Shown piece by piece: positions 24,301-37,146 of a stretch of 64,000 nt of DNA. This stretch comes from Bugula neritina (taxonomy: Eukaryota; Bryozoa; Gymnolaemata; Cheilostomatida; Bugulidae). The notes under the pieces were generated by a model. That model worked only from the letters and a program-made list of their open reading frames with translations, ran no database searches and was not told the DNA's origin. The position numbers and the translations under genes were made by a program. The stretch spans positions 28,255,628 through 28,319,627 of the forward strand of contig OZ037767.1 of the NCBI GenBank assembly GCA_964035545.1, given 5' to 3'. The first letter of the stretch is position 1. Every line of letters starts with the position of its first letter.

Positions 24301-24486
24301 CAGGGATAGCTGTCTTTGTATGACACCGGCAGCAGTGGACAAGCAGCGCTATTAGCAAGTTGTGTCACCCACCAGTATGACTCAGTTTCCTGTGAATCTG
24401 ACGTCTGCAGGAATGAAATCCTTTCTCGACCTTGAACTTCTGGCAGAGCGTGAAATGTGATGTTGTGGCAACTAGAAGATAATGGT
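16258..24486 (-). CDS. MAPK8IP1: JNK-interacting protein (JIP1/2 type) scaffold, SH3 and PTB
   Basis: Cytoplasmic scaffold of the JNK MAP-kinase cascade and kinesin cargo adaptor. Nine exons join in phase: 24486-24009, 22397-22118, 20323-19859, 18701-18576, 18366-18176, 17946-17842, 17210-17133, 16849-16671, 16330-16258, giving about 657 residues plus a missing start exon; human JIP1 has 711. The SH3 domain runs from [20 protein letters not shown] through GWCIGINL to [14 protein letters not shown]. The PTB domain has [46 protein letters not shown] and [17 protein letters not shown]. The C-terminus EELYLE matches the JIP tail that binds kinesin light chain. The N-terminal half is Ser/Thr/Gln-rich and includes a three-fold repeat of a KQRSLDSNS-like unit (exon 22397-22118). 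No RPTTLNLF-like JNK-binding motif is seen; it could be in the unseen first exon or be absent. PTB orthology is certain; the two 5'-most exons rest on phase alone. Confidence 0.9.
16497..16670 (-). repeat. 21-bp donor-junction minisatellite after JIP exon 8
   Basis: Eight copies of a 21-bp unit follow the exon ending at 16671. The true donor reads ATGCTGTGGG|GTAAGTATTAC; the repeats read ATACTGTAGA|GTAAGTATTAC or ATGTAGTAGA|GTAAGTATTAC on the minus strand. The unit therefore spans the junction: about ten exon-derived and eleven intron-derived bases. Each copy retains a strong 5' splice site. Confidence 0.9.
18427..18575 (-). repeat. 20-bp minisatellite filling a short JIP intron
   Basis: Seven copies of a 20-bp unit such as CCTCAGTCTAAGCTGCTAGA occupy most of the 209-bp intron between exons 18701-18576 and 18366-18176. 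The array begins immediately after the donor (ATAG|GTAGGTC on the minus strand); units contain GAGGTC and CTTACAG-like strings. Confidence 0.9.
21243..21360. repeat. (TA)n microsatellite followed by (TTTA)n
   Basis: A (TA)n tract covers about 21245-21300, then a T-run and (TTTA)n to about 21358. It sits in a JIP intron. Confidence 0.95.
21770..21880. repeat. ACTGC/GCTGC pentamer tract
   Basis: Imperfect pentanucleotide repeat (ACTGC, GCTGC, GCTGT, ACATT) in a JIP intron. Confidence 0.8.
22436..22585. repeat. 10-bp GTATAGTGTA-type minisatellite
   Basis: About thirteen copies of GTATAGTGTA, preceded by variants with GCGTGTATAG. It starts about 40 bp upstream of the acceptor of the JIP exon at 22397, on that gene's strand. 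Confidence 0.92.
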
Positions 24487-26754
24487 CTGAAATATAAAAA
24501 ACACATGCAGTTGTTGAAAGACTCTGTCAATCTCAACACCTGCTATCTATGTTCATGTGTAGAGCATATAACATTGCATCGTTCTAAGTTAAATTTGCAC
24601 ACACATACACACAGTTGATTACCATGAAGGAGGAAAGTTATGCAAAACATAGATTTACTTGTACGTAAAAGTGTTTAAATGTTTATGATTTACAATAATA
24701 GCAAAAGGAGAGTATCAAAAAAGCTATGCGGCACATTTTATGACTGTGTCATCAAATGATTTTTTACCAGCTGGTGAAATGAGGTGGTGGAAATCTAAAA
24801 CCTAAAATGCTCATCTCCCGCACATATATGAAACATTCTATAGCGTTTAGCTTGCCTAATACTCATGACTTAGCCTTGAAACTCAAGTATAGCACAAACA
24901 ACAATACTAATAAAGTATTCTATTCGAAGCTATTTACAGGGGAGATAACTGAGCACAGCAGAACTTCAGATTGAGGTTGAAACAAATGCAACACCTTCAT
25001 CAAGGTTAATGGTACACATGACAAACAATGTAATATTCTATATAATATAATCTTATAATATAAACTAACATAATCATAAGAAAGAAGAGCAAAGCAAACC
25101 TTTGTAATATTCTATAGCCAGGTATTCAATTATTATCCAATGTCTCTTTAATAGTTGAAAATAATTCAGTGTCTGAATGTGTAAAGATCACCCAAGAGTG
25201 CCCAATTCACCCACTCAACTACACTTAGCTAGCACCACTCTGCTTCACTACGTTATGTAACTGATTTTCTCTTAAAATAACCCTTTAAACCAACAAAGTG
25301 CATTGCTGGCAGGCATAGCGGAGACTTTGACCAACTACTGGATAGAAGCTGTTAGACATAACTTAATATATAGGTAGAGGAGAGAATATAATGTAATAAC
25401 ATAGTGTATGCAGTGAAGCCCTGTATGTAAGTGCAAGGGTTCTTGCTCTGTAAATTATATACTCTGTATTATTTGGTTAGTATTGAAGTTTCACTAGTTA
25501 CATAAATGTTTAAGCATGTAACTTCTGCCCGAAGACATATAATTTATTGCACAGCAAGAACAAGAACAACGCCAACCTATAGCTTGTTGCTTTGCATACA
25601 ACATTTCCGACTACCCTGGGATCAATGGAATAATAATTATTACCGTATAGTTGCATGCCTAAAGAATAAGAGTTTTCGTTCCATGAGTGTTTTATGATAA
25701 TTGCTGCCAATATGAGCTGAAGATTCAATTTAAAAGCAAAAATCTTATGGTTTTCAGGTTGTTCAACAAAATTAGATTTTACTTTTGTATCAATAGTTAT
25801 TCTATTATATGCATTATAATATTTTATTATGTTATATATAATATAATATATTATAAACTCATAGCTGCATGCATCCTTGTGATGGAAAGAGTTAAAGACT
25901 GTGCCTAGTTGCAAAGCTTTCAGAATAGCAAAGCAGTAAATATTACCAGATGCCCTTCCTCATATAATCATACGTGGACCAGACAGAGATTTGAGGCTGT
26001 GACCTAACAGACGTATGTTACACTATACCAGCGCTCTAACAATTTATGACATATGGTGTATCAAATTATATTTTGGATTTCAATTTATATTTTGTATTAC
26101 GTATATCGTCTCCCAATGATGTTACTCTTCTCTAATTATGACTTGGGGTAGCTCTGAACACAAATTAAAAGTCAATTGTTTAGTTTATTATATTAGTTTT
26201 CTATTTGTTAAAAAAGAAGGATGGTTCGTTGTAAAAAAATTAAACTACCTTTAGACGTCAGCAGTTTTATGGCATGCATTTGCGACAGAAAAAGATTATA
26301 TGCTTTTTATTTTATTTATCAGATGGAGCTAAAACTCAAAAAGTTAGAATTTCTATAATTAATTTTTTGTAGTTGTTTTTTATTTAGTTTTCAATAAATA
26401 CATGTTAAATATACTTTTTAGGAAAATAACTTAATTAATTTATTTATAATGTGAAAACAGCGCATCATTTAACTTTTTATTTAAACCTTCAAGGCTCTAG
26501 AATCAATATATTATTATTAATTGTAGTGTTAATCATATCTAAACATGCCACATGCACAAATCTGATAGCAAAAACCTAAACAGTTACAACTAGTTGTCCA
26601 ACAAATACAAGGTTAAACTTTTTGCACTAGTATTTAATTTAATATTATATAACCAGAAATATAGACAGCTTAGCTAATGTGCTGTACATTACATAAGGCA
26701 CATCACTAAAGTAATCTAGGTTTGTTTCTCACATAATTTAATAGTTAACTAACA

Positions 26755-27540
26755 AGTGTGACATGTATGAAATAGGTATATGACATGTTTGGCAGGTGTG
26801 TCAGGTTTAACATATGTATGATATGTATGACAGGTGTATCATGAGTGACATGTATGACATGTATGATAGATGTGTCATGGGTGACTGTTGCAGTAGCTTT
26901 TTGGCAGCTTTCCAAAAACCATTGTGTAACGAAAGCTATTTGTGAAAGCTTTCGCGATAGCTATTTACTGATAGTTTTTGTTCATGAGTCAGTGTAGCTC
27001 AATTTTCCTCCTGCTAAAGATGCAGGCAATCTATACTTAATTGTCAAAATAATTGTAAGTATCAAGTATTATATTATCTTTTGTTTTGAACTTCATTAAC
27101 TAAATGTTTTGTCAGCTATGTAATTAATGTTAAGTTATCTAGATGTTTTGTAATTTTTATAGTTAGAGGTTACAGTATGAGTACAAGTATGAGTATGAGT
27201 ATGAGTTTAAGTATGAATGAAGTCTAACTTAGAAAATATACTGTTGGCAATAGACAAAAATAGAGTTGTGGCCTGCATCTGTGTCCTCCATCCATTCACC
27301 CTTCATTAAGTGAATCACAATACATAGGCATCCGTGCCTAACAGCATCCGTGCTGACAAAGCAACAATTATCAGCTGATACAGTAACCATTATGGCTGTC
27401 ACAGTGACATGTATGACATATGTATGATGGGTATGTCATGGGTGACATGTATGATATGTATGACAGGTGTGTCAAGTCTGACAGTATTACATGCATGATA
27501 TGTATGACAGGTGTGACATGCATGGCAAGTATGATTTATT
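26755..27540. repeat. Interspersed GTATGACAGGTGTGTCA-type repeats
   Basis: Two clusters (26755-26885 and 27405-27540) of short imperfect repeats built from GACATGTATGA, CAGGTGTG and TCATGGGTGAC, separated by unrelated sequence that includes an AGTATG run at 27175-27220. Confidence 0.75.
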
Positions 27541-28442
27541 ATAATTTATAACAACATATAAAATAAGTTACTGAAATACCTGCAATTTGAGATTAGTTGA
27601 ACCTATTCCTACAGTCTTTGAAGTTTACAATTTCTACACTATACCTTTGTGTTCTAGTATATTGGAGTAAGTATTCCTGGCTAATACCAAAGTAAAAGCA
27701 ATACTACCAACAAACTCTGTAACTTGGCAAATTTTGAAAGCATCTAAGCATGTGAAAGTGTGAAGAATCTTCATATATGAGTGTGAGTGTTGTAACTAAG
27801 AGATCATCATTTGAATATTATGTTTGCACAAAACATCTTGAAAGGAAACTCAAGTGAAAACTTGCCACAATCTAGATTTGTAAATTATTCTAATGACAAT
27901 CATTTACATATACTCATACATGCTGTCCACAACAACTGCAAGTGTCTTGTAATTGTTAAAGAATATGGGAGTGCAATTCACTTCTCAACAGGTACTAAAG
28001 TTGTTTAGTTGTGCTGGACTTGTGGGTTAAAACCAAATAGGGCCTACCATCAGCGTTATCCCTGACTATAAATATACATCAGTATTCTGTAGCCCTTGGT
28101 TCTAAATTGGAAATCAGTCCAAGAAAGTTTTTCATTTCATTTATTTCTGATGGTAAAAGTTGTCTACCCCTAGCTATAATCATAAAATAGAAAGATATAT
28201 TTGACAATACTAAAATGCCTTGTTTTTCTTACAAATTTAGTTGCGGAAATTGTCCCCTCCTATTTTACTATGATTCATAGAGTGCTTCCGGCTATGTTGT
28301 TGTTTTCGATTCACCAAACAGGTTGAAGGTTTGATCTTTATTTGTAGATATAGTCTGTAACATATGGCCCTGTTGATCAAAGTCTTTTAGTAAAAGTGCA
28401 ACGCAGCCATATACTTACATCTGTTGAGTTATCTGGTGGGCC

Positions 28443-28537
28443 CAGTGTGTGTGTGTCGTGTGTGTCGTGTGTGTCGTGTGTGTCGTGTGTGTCGTGTGTG
28501 TCGTGTGTGTCATGTGCCGTGTGTCGTGTGTCGTGTG

Positions 28538-28607
<70 letters not shown>
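28443..28607. repeat. (TGTGTCG)n and (TG)n microsatellite
   Basis: TGTGTCG-type repeats from 28449 to about 28530 pass into a pure (TG)n run to 28607. Cys/Val-rich open frames across it are an artefact of the repeat. Confidence 0.97.
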
Positions 28608-28609
<2 letters not shown>

Positions 28610-30468
28610 ATATGGAATGCTTAATTTTACACTATAGCTTGTTATACCTCAGCATTGCATTCCTAATTTTAGTACACGAGAATTTATGTTTGAAAAATGT
28701 TGGGTTGTGAATTAACCTCACTTAGAAGCTTATAAATATCAACAATTTGTAACTAAACCTTATATTATGAGATGTAATGACACCCTTTCAGCACTGAGTC
28801 AGTCATTCATTCAACCTAGCTTTATAATATTAGTGCATCATATTGATTTTAGTATTCACTCAAACTCAACTTTTCACAGCGAATACATTAGTTAGCTAGC
28901 GAGTTAAGGTTAGTACTCTACGCAGTCTACTGCTTATGATTAGCTACACATACCTTTCAATATGTTGGGTTCTAAGTAGGTTTAAACCTGACAGCTCAGA
29001 TATCTTGCTGAGATTCGAAGCTTCCATGTTGAGTTCATGTATTGACTAGAATTTAATTCACTTTTTACAGCTCAAGCTTTAGATACTATGCCTCAAAGCT
29101 TGATAAAAATCATTAATAGAAAATATCATCACTGGAGTATTGATTAAACGTTTAGGTCAACCCAGTATGTTTCAAGTGATGATAACTCTAAAACATTAGA
29201 CTAAATAATTAAGTAGAGTTTATTACGGCTTGAAGGCTTTGGAAACTGAAAAGACACTGTAATTATTACAATATAATTTTCAAATTGAAAGTTAGATTAT
29301 GAATGTAAAAATGTGTTAAAATGTTAACTTTTATTGGTCCATTTATCTAAAATAAATAAATTACAAAAGTTTTGGGTGAGTTGAGTTATGTGACAGCAAG
29401 TACACGGTAGCCAAACATTGATTTTGGACACACACACCTCTAAGGTCAAGAGGTCAGCATATGTATTACAAATATGCAGACATTGTGCATAGCTTAGCCA
29501 TGTAACACCACAGCAGCCATGTAAATGTATGCATCAGCTAGAACAAGAGTTGTCTTGTCTAACAGTTTGAGTTTTGATATAATTATTAATATATTAATAA
29601 TTAATATTATTAATAATTATAATAGCTTAATTATTATTATAGAAGCTGGAAATATAGCCTTGATTATTGAAACTACATAAAAATGGTTAGCTAGCATTAT
29701 ATACAATAGATTGTATGTAAGTTAAATTTTGCTTAGTTGAGTTTAACTTCGGCTGCAGGTAAATTTAATTAGAATTTTTCAAAAGTGATGTAAGAATTAA
29801 TAAACCTTAAGATAAACTATTTTTCCTATACCTCCAATGTATGCTGAAGATAAACACGTACACTATAATATTATATAAAGTAGCATATATACTGTATATA
29901 TACTGTATACTATATACTGCATGTGTGCATATGAGTGCTTAGTGATGGTTTCAAGGTTTAGTAATAAAAAGTCCTCATATCTCTTTAAATAAACATGGTG
30001 TGTGGTTCATGCAAATTTCATCCAATAAACTAACAATGATTGTAGAGCTGATATATTAAGTTATTTGTGGATGTGTGCAAGCACTCTATTGCAATAAATT
30101 TACCAATTTAGATTTTGAAAATGTGAATTTATCATGCAAATCTGCTGTACAATATACGAAGAACTATCACAAAATGTTCTGTGGTTGCTAAGACAAGTAT
30201 AATGTAAAGGAAAAGGTGGCAAATCAGGCAATATTTTTTGTAAATATCTAGTCATCAAATTATCAATGAAGGGGTCCACGAAGCTAGCTCACAAAATTTT
30301 ATCATTCCAGTTGTTTATATAAATGTTTTATTGTCAAATGACATACATTTATTGTGGGAGATTTTCACTGCAGCATATTGCAAATAAATGATATGCTGTT
30401 GTATTGATAACTAAATACCACAAACATAGCATTGCCAGAGGAGCCTGGCTGGGTATCTTCTTTCTCGG

Positions 30469-31342
30469 TTAAAAGAGAAGAGTTGAGATAACTCCAATGA
30501 ATGTAATTGCAGCTTTAGTGGATCTGAAAAAAATATGTAAATAAAAATAAATCAAATAATGCATTGAAATTCGCTTACAAAAAATATGTACAGCATACTT
30601 ACACTTTATATACAGCATAACTACATTATATATACAATATACTTACATATTATATATACAGTACACTTACATTATATACAGTACACTTACATATTATATA
30701 TACAGTATATTTACATATTATATATACAGTATATTTACATATTATATATACAGTACACTTACATATTATATATACAGTATACTTACATAATATAATATAT
30801 GCAGTATACTTACATAATTTAATATATGCAGTGTACTTACATTATATACACACTATACTTACATCACATACGCACAGTATACTTAAATTACATAATATAC
30901 TTACATGCCAGAATTGGCAGGAATCACAAATGTGGAACCAAAAGAACAATAAGTTCCCGAAAGGGCACACTGCAGGTCATAATTTCCGTATGTGTCTAGG
31001 GAGACACAGCAGCCATATTTACCATCATGCAGCTTGCCAAAGTAAGTACAGCCATTAGCTTCTAGGTTGTATGTCTCGCTAGTGCAGCTGTAAGTTACAA
31101 TATCAGCTACAAAATAATAAAATTATATTTCACTTTTAATCATCAAAAATAATATAACATTATTACGTCTATACTTCTCAGTGATAGACAATTACAAAAG
31201 AATTTCAAAATTTAAATAAATTGATACCGTGTAAAAATTAATTTATATATGAAATATTTTACTAACCTGATGCGGAATGTAGAGACAAACAGCTAAAGAA
31301 AAAGAGAAAAAGAAGAGGAATAGATTTGGTGTATTTGCTCAT
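30469..31342 (-). CDS. Small secreted Cys-rich protein with GPI-anchor-like tail
   Basis: Three exons on the minus strand (31342-31267, 31106-30905, 30523-30469) join in phase to give 110 residues. Residues 1-26 form a classic signal peptide (MSKYTKSIPLLFLFFFSCLS, then an Ala/Ser cleavage region). The mature part has six cysteines in the pattern C, C, CC, C, C (YSC, NGC, YGCC, LQC, TYC) with many Tyr/Gly/Ser. The third exon supplies PANSG-type small residues followed by a short hydrophobic C-terminus (ISTKAAITFIGVISTLLF), the layout of a GPI-attachment signal. If the exon 2 donor (CAT|GTAAGT) were ignored, the frame would stop after SGM; the donor and the fitting third exon make the longer form likelier. 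A minus-strand AATAAA near 30345 could end the transcript. No family recognised; a surface or extracellular role is inferred. Confidence 0.7.
30586..30904 (-). repeat. Donor-junction minisatellite of about 24 bp
   Basis: About twelve imperfect units fill most of intron 2 of the secreted-protein gene, starting at its donor. On the minus strand units read GTAAGTATACTGTATATA, GTAAGTGTACTG and similar, each with a GTAAGT 5' splice-site core. The real donor at 30905/30904 reads GGCAT|GTAAGTATATTATG. Confidence 0.9.
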
Positions 31343-32864
31343 TCTAACTGTTTAAGTTGTACAATATTGTGCAGCTGTGCAGGTAGTACCTGTGCTGTAA
31401 TAATACGTAATAAATACACAGCAACGTGGTGTAAAACTTTTATATGTTTTAGATAACAAGTGGAGAGGTTATACACTATAGCTTGTGAGCGCTGACCTGT
31501 TTGAACACAATAATATATTGCTGCCGTGCAATCTCTATGAAAGGTCGGGAGATATGGTACATAAAAGTAATACATTTACAGGCAGCAGATCACTTTTTTA
31601 ATATAGGCAGCAAAAGAGCTTGATCAAGTATATATACTAATATACTGTGTAAATTATCATCACTATTATATTGTAATGTATAATATTATGATCAACATTA
31701 TATTGTATATATTATTATCATCATATTATTGTAATGCATGATATTATTATCACTGTTATATTGTAATGCATAATATTATTACTATTATATTGCAATGCAT
31801 AATATCATTTCATACAATTTTATTCTAATTATTCACACACGAATTCTACACATCAGACTGCATGGAGTAAATATTGAATTCATATCCGCAACAACAACCT
31901 GTTCATATTATATTTCGCTGGCTTGTATAACTTTTCTATCCCTGCCTTGTCTGAGCTGCATGACTCAACATGAAGTATATATTGAACTATTTATAGACAT
32001 TTACCCAAGTATTTGTAATCGGATATGTAATGCAACACTGTGAACCAGTTGGTTTCATGTTCTTTTCATTAATTCCATAAATTTAGAATACCTTTTCTAA
32101 TTCAAATGTAGTTGATGTATACTGCTACCCAAAGAAGTGTTGCAAAATTTCTGCACAATATTAATTTATTGCTGTGATGATTGTTTACTAAAACAACACT
32201 GGCATTATTATTTATAGAAGTTTTATTTTTTATAATTTTTCAATTTTGCTGAGTAGCAGTTTTAAGACTGCAGAATATGACAAAAGTACATTGCAATATG
32301 AACAACTAGAATTGGAGCGCATGGGAAAGCAATTCCATTACTTCAAAACCCTAAATGCACAATACAGTAACTCCTAATTTGAAGGCACATTTTTACAACT
32401 AACATTGTTGTGGATTTGATATCACAAAAATAAAATATTACAATAAATTATGTTTTTTAACGACAATAAAGGTAAGATTTTTGAGTATAATAAATAAAAT
32501 ATAAACAAGTGAGACCAGGCAGAAAGAAACTATCCATCAATAGGCAAACAAGTCAGACTTGAACTACATACTTACATGCTTCATTTAAAACAATCTACTT
32601 ATTTCAGCATTCTCTAGGAGAAAAACGTAGACTAAACAGAAATACACAATGGGCATCTGTATGAATAAAAACAAGTAAATAAGAAAACCATTGATTGCCA
32701 GACTATAACCTTGCTAGTTTTTAAGAGACAAAAAAACATAAAATATAGTGAGTTTGGGAGACGTGAGCTAAGAGCATTGAGAGTAGAGAATAGCTGTTGT
32801 TCACCAGAAGCTTGTTGAGAAATAATATATACAAGTGCAGTTGGGGGGGGTGAGAGGGCCCGGT
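31343..32864. other. Intergenic, no gene seen
   Basis: Spacer between the start of the secreted-protein gene and the sestrin stop, with AT-rich imperfect repeats of an ATATTATTATCA type at 31650-31800. A short plus-strand ORF at 31795-32043 has no supporting signal. Confidence 0.5.
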
Positions 32865-35800
32865 CTACGTCATGAACTGAGCTACGGCTCGCAGGGCATA
32901 CATTAGCTCTGCTTGCATCTTCGCCTCTAGCAGTATGATGTTAACGTGGATCTACAAGTAGAGTTAGATGTTAGAGACAGAGAGGACATAACTTTCTAAT
33001 GTTAACTTATAACAGTATAATAATACTCAAGAAGCAAAGTTAATCATTATATGGCCTTACCTTCTCAGAGTAGGTGAAGCCGACCATGATTCCATCAAAG
33101 TCTTTCTGTCGAACTCTTTCTGGGTAACAAGTCATGAGCTTAATGAAGCTTTTTAAGCCTTTCTCTAACAAAGAGTTAACTCTACCGTAATCATAGTCAT
33201 CGTGTCTTATACCCATTATGCAGTGGATGTAGTTCCATATTCCAGTTCTAAAGTCCTGAGTGTTGACATCAGTGTATTTCTCTCCCACGCTAAAACAGCA
33301 ACAGTACAATCAAGCTACTGAGACTTCCTCATATTTGACTCATAGTACAAACTGGCATAGCTTCTTGTAGAGGAAGCAGAAAAAGATCAGTTATTTTGTT
33401 TGCTAAAGTACATCATCTGATTTTATAGCCACTCCCTTGCAGAACAACTAAGCAGGGACTAGACCAGTGGGCTAGGAGCAAGCAACACTGTGCCCAGTGA
33501 TGAGTCCAGGGTACATGATATACTACCCTCTTAGCAGCAAAGCTGGTGACAACACACCAAAGTAAGAAATATGAGGGTACGTGTACTGTGTAGTAGATAC
33601 AAGGTGTTCTACAGCACATACCATCAAGTGTACACCATAACTGTTGGAACCAAGTCAACAAGGAACCCTGGGAAACCTTGTTAACAGCTAATAGGTCAAC
33701 AGTTGCAGTTTACCAGCACACCACATTGCAAACCTACATTTTCAGCTAAAGTCTTGCATAATACTTGAGCAAAGTAAGTGAAAGAGACTTACGTGTTGTA
33801 CGTGAACTGTTTAGCCACTCTGAACTTTTCATCTAGCAAATCTCCGATATCGGGATAGAACCTGTTGGCTATACTAAATCCATGCGTTTCCCATGAGCAG
33901 TCACTGGCTCTGAACGTTAGAATTGTATCCTTTTCCTTATATTTAGCAAAGTCAGTGTAAACAAACTCAGGGTGGTCTACCAGATGACTCGTACTAGATT
34001 CAACTTTGGATGCCGACTTCACACAACCACTCGGGCTGCAAGATCCCGACTCAGAGTTTCGGGCTTGTACTATGGGATCTGAAACAAAAAGCATTTATAT
34101 GTAAAATGGTGTGTAACATAATGTACAGTATGCAATATACACAAACAGGGTATATATGAAGTACTTAATACAAATATACTATATGAAATATGCCAGAGGT
34201 GAAGGAATAACTTTTGACAAGGTAAAGCTGCATATATTTAGAGATTGAATGCCTCCATGCCACTACCAGTCAACGTGAAGTATGCACACATGCAGTTACT
34301 ACATGATTTAAGTCAGTGTGTTCCAGTTTGCAGGTAGATATGAAGAGCTGAATGCCATGGAATCACACCAAATACAACTTTGATGAGAACATTCTAGAAA
34401 CATTTTACTTTGATGCCACACGAGATTGCTGGAGAGTGTGTTTACTACTGGCATATATTTTAGCTGTAAACTTGCGGGTTATGACACAAGCCATGGTGAG
34501 AATGCACTGGATTCTAGCAGAATAACAAGTTGGCCAACAACTGTTGACAAGCCATTATCCCAATTTATCAGCGAGCCAATTGCAACACCACCTCACCAGA
34601 GCACTTGCGTGAACCCCACTTGTTATTCTCAGCCCAACAAACATGTTTGCATAAGCTATTACTACAAGTTAATAATGATGTAGCTAAATGTGCACAACCA
34701 GCATATATACTGAACTCCTGATATAGCTACACAGTGTACCATGTGCCACATTCCACTGATGGGCTGTTATCGTTGGCCAACCTTCTAGGATGTACCAAGT
34801 GTACTTAAAGATTCGTGAGCCCAAATTTCTTGAATTGCAACAACTTGTTTTGATATTAATGACTCAAAATGATGTCAACACAAACCGATACAATACCAAT
34901 TAGCTTATTTCTACAAACACTGGTGACACCAAACTGGCCCAACTGATTAGAAACAAGGAAGATACAACTACACGCAGCACACATACACACTGTCAATTCA
35001 CTAATGACTAATAGCTGCCAACTCAAATGCAAGTTGCTTTCTGATATGTGCAAAATACCCCCCCTGAATAGCACTAGTTCTAAAGCAACTATACAGCATG
35101 AGAAGTTGTCTGCTCATGAGCTGAAACGATCATTTTTCACATCAAAAATTGTAAACTTGAGCCTAAAAAAATCTACAACTCTACACACAGCCAGTATCTC
35201 TTAGACCTACATGCATGTAAAGCTCAACACTCAACTTTGTGTAAAAAGTTGACTAACAAAGCCTCAGCCAGGCAGGTTTGGACAAGTCAAAATAACAACA
35301 TAAATCACTTTGACACGCCAGACAAGTTCGTCTTGAACATGAATGGAGGAAAACCACACCTTAAGATGTCACTGTAAGCACTCGGCAACAAACAGTCTAA
35401 AAACAATCCAAAGAAACAGTTTGATGGGCCCCAGTCTGAAGAATGTCTATTGGTTGACTTACATTCAGTAGCTTGTGTTTCTATTGACTCGAACCGCCTT
35501 TTCCCTTCTTCTTCTGAATAATCTTCCGCTTCATTTTTGAGTTCCTGCAGTCTGTCTAGCAGCGTGTCCACCGCAGCTTTGTCACTCTAAAGAGACACAC
35601 GGCAGCATGAGGAGACGACAGCACACAAATCTTAACTTTAAAGTAAACACGAGGAAACTAAAACGGGGATTTACTGAAGAAAACACGACTCACAGGGTTG
35701 TTTTCTGTGTCACTTTCGCTGTTACTTTCACCGTCTGAGTGCAGCAGTCTACCAGAAGTGTCGTCAAGTTCAAAGTTCACACCACAGCCAAACACTGCGC

Positions 35801-37146
35801 TGGACAGGGCGTGGAAGTGGGCTAATAGAACTATAGCGTGCGTCAGCTCTGACATGGTCCAGCTGTTCCGGCCACATCGACATAAACTCTACAACCAACC
35901 AATAACAATTAGAGATAATGACTATCAACCAATGATGTGCAGCGTAGCTTGGCATGCAGGGCAGTAAGTTCTCCCAATGTAACGAGTGACCACTCACCTC
36001 TATTGTCTTTCTTGTCACCATCCAAGGGCGGTGCGCCAATAGTCGGTTTATTTCCTGTAAATTTCGAAGCTTCACCGGCACATTGTCTAGTGACTCCAGC
36101 CATTTTCTATCACCACCAGCGTGTAGGTACTCAGCTGTGTGAAGGTGTATGAGATATGTACATTGGTGCCGGGCGGCTGCCTGCAATATGTGTAAAGTAA
36201 GTAAATCCAATGATTCAACTTTTGTAAATACACCATAGTTGTGGCCAGCGAGGGGCAAAATCGGGTATAGATGAGGAAAAAACAGGGGGCAGGCCAGTGT
36301 AATTCCTTCGAGTAATATGCCGAAGGCTATAATACATCACACCAGACGATACGTAATTCCACGCTAGAAGTGACAGGTAGTAATGATTGTTGGTGTGAGG
36401 AATCATTGACTTCTCTGTCCACCAGATGATTGGCTGACGTCGTGTGGTAAGTCAGGCCATACACGGCTTCGTCCAGGCACTCCTTATTCATGATAGTAAT
36501 CAGTACGCATGCTCAAGATTAGTTGCTATATTTATAGCACTGAATATTTTACATGATATTGAATAACCGAGGAAGGCAGATTGCACTGTGCGAACAGTTC
36601 TGTTGATTCTATTATAGTAACAAAGGGCTTTATAGAACGTGAAATATAGGCAACTCGCCTGTAAGAACACAGTTAAACTGATAATATCTATTTCAGGCTG
36701 CATATTATTGGTATCTAAGAAAAGGGCATCAATACAGACTGTCCTGATAATATTGAAACTCCAAAGATTATAAAAGAAAATCACGTTTTACTGTGCATGA
36801 TTAGGTTTGTTATCTATCCAAAGGTAAAAGCAATGACAAAATAGCTGCCTTATCTCCAGTTTAGTACAAATGATTGGTGTGATGCTAACCACCATTGTAT
36901 CAAACTACAAAACAGAAACACTCTTTGGAAGTTAATTAAATGTGTGAAAATTAGAAAATAAAAACATAGATAGTGAGAGAAAGTATGAACTCACTATGAT
37001 TGCTATGTAGTGTCTGTGGGTGTAGGGTATGGGGCCATCTGCTCTGATTAACCTGTTCTGTGTTCGGATGAAACAGGCGAGGTATTGGGGATGGAAACCC
37101 ATTATTTGAGTCAAATAATCCAGTCTGTTGTTCTGTCTGTAAGCCT
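32865..37146 (-). CDS. SESN: Sestrin (leucine sensor / GATOR2-binding stress protein)
   Basis: Sestrins bind leucine, restrain GATOR2 and so inhibit TORC1, and are stress induced. Seven exons join in phase: 37146-36995, 36180-35998, 35888-35694, 35586-35463, 34078-33793, 33289-33061, 32951-32865, giving about 418 residues; sestrins have about 480, so one 5' coding exon is missing. Family motifs: LTQIMGFHPQYLACFIRTQN, HYIAI, AAARHQCTYLIHLH (with the Cys of the peroxidase-like N-lobe), LAHRPWMVT, LTHAIVLLAHFHAL, FGCGV, an acidic variable linker, FTYNT (leucine-pocket Thr/Tyr residues in SESN2), IWNYIHCIMGIRHDDYDYG (with the DD pair needed for GATOR2 binding) and the C-terminal LLEAKMQAELMYAL with the leucine-contacting Glu. 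Nothing suggests loss of function. A possible first exon lies near 38960-38885, but it has no start codon I trust. Confidence 0.93.

Larger units (their letters stand above)
24487..30468. other. 6-kb stretch without recognised genes
   Basis: Upstream of the last exon I could place in the JIP gene. The JIP start exon and promoter should lie here, but I could not identify them. Contents: AT-rich spacer, clusters of a GACATGTATGACAGG-like repeat (26760-26885 and 27405-27535), AGTATG repeats (27175-27220), a large TG microsatellite (28443-28607) and AT-rich palindromic sequence near 29580-29625. Confidence 0.5.

Noticed and set aside
28396-28710. Cys/Val/Arg-rich open frames
   Set aside because: They translate TGTGTCG and TG microsatellites; all frames are open because the repeat lacks stops.
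30586-30795. Ile/Tyr-rich plus-strand ORF
   Set aside because: Translation of the donor-type minisatellite in the secreted-protein gene.
31795-32043. 82-codon plus-strand ORF
   Set aside because: No splice, promoter or family support; composition is typical of chance ORFs here.
33413-33661. 82-codon minus-strand ORF
   Set aside because: It lies within a sestrin intron between exons 34078-33793 and 33289-33061 whose phases already match; no family similarity.
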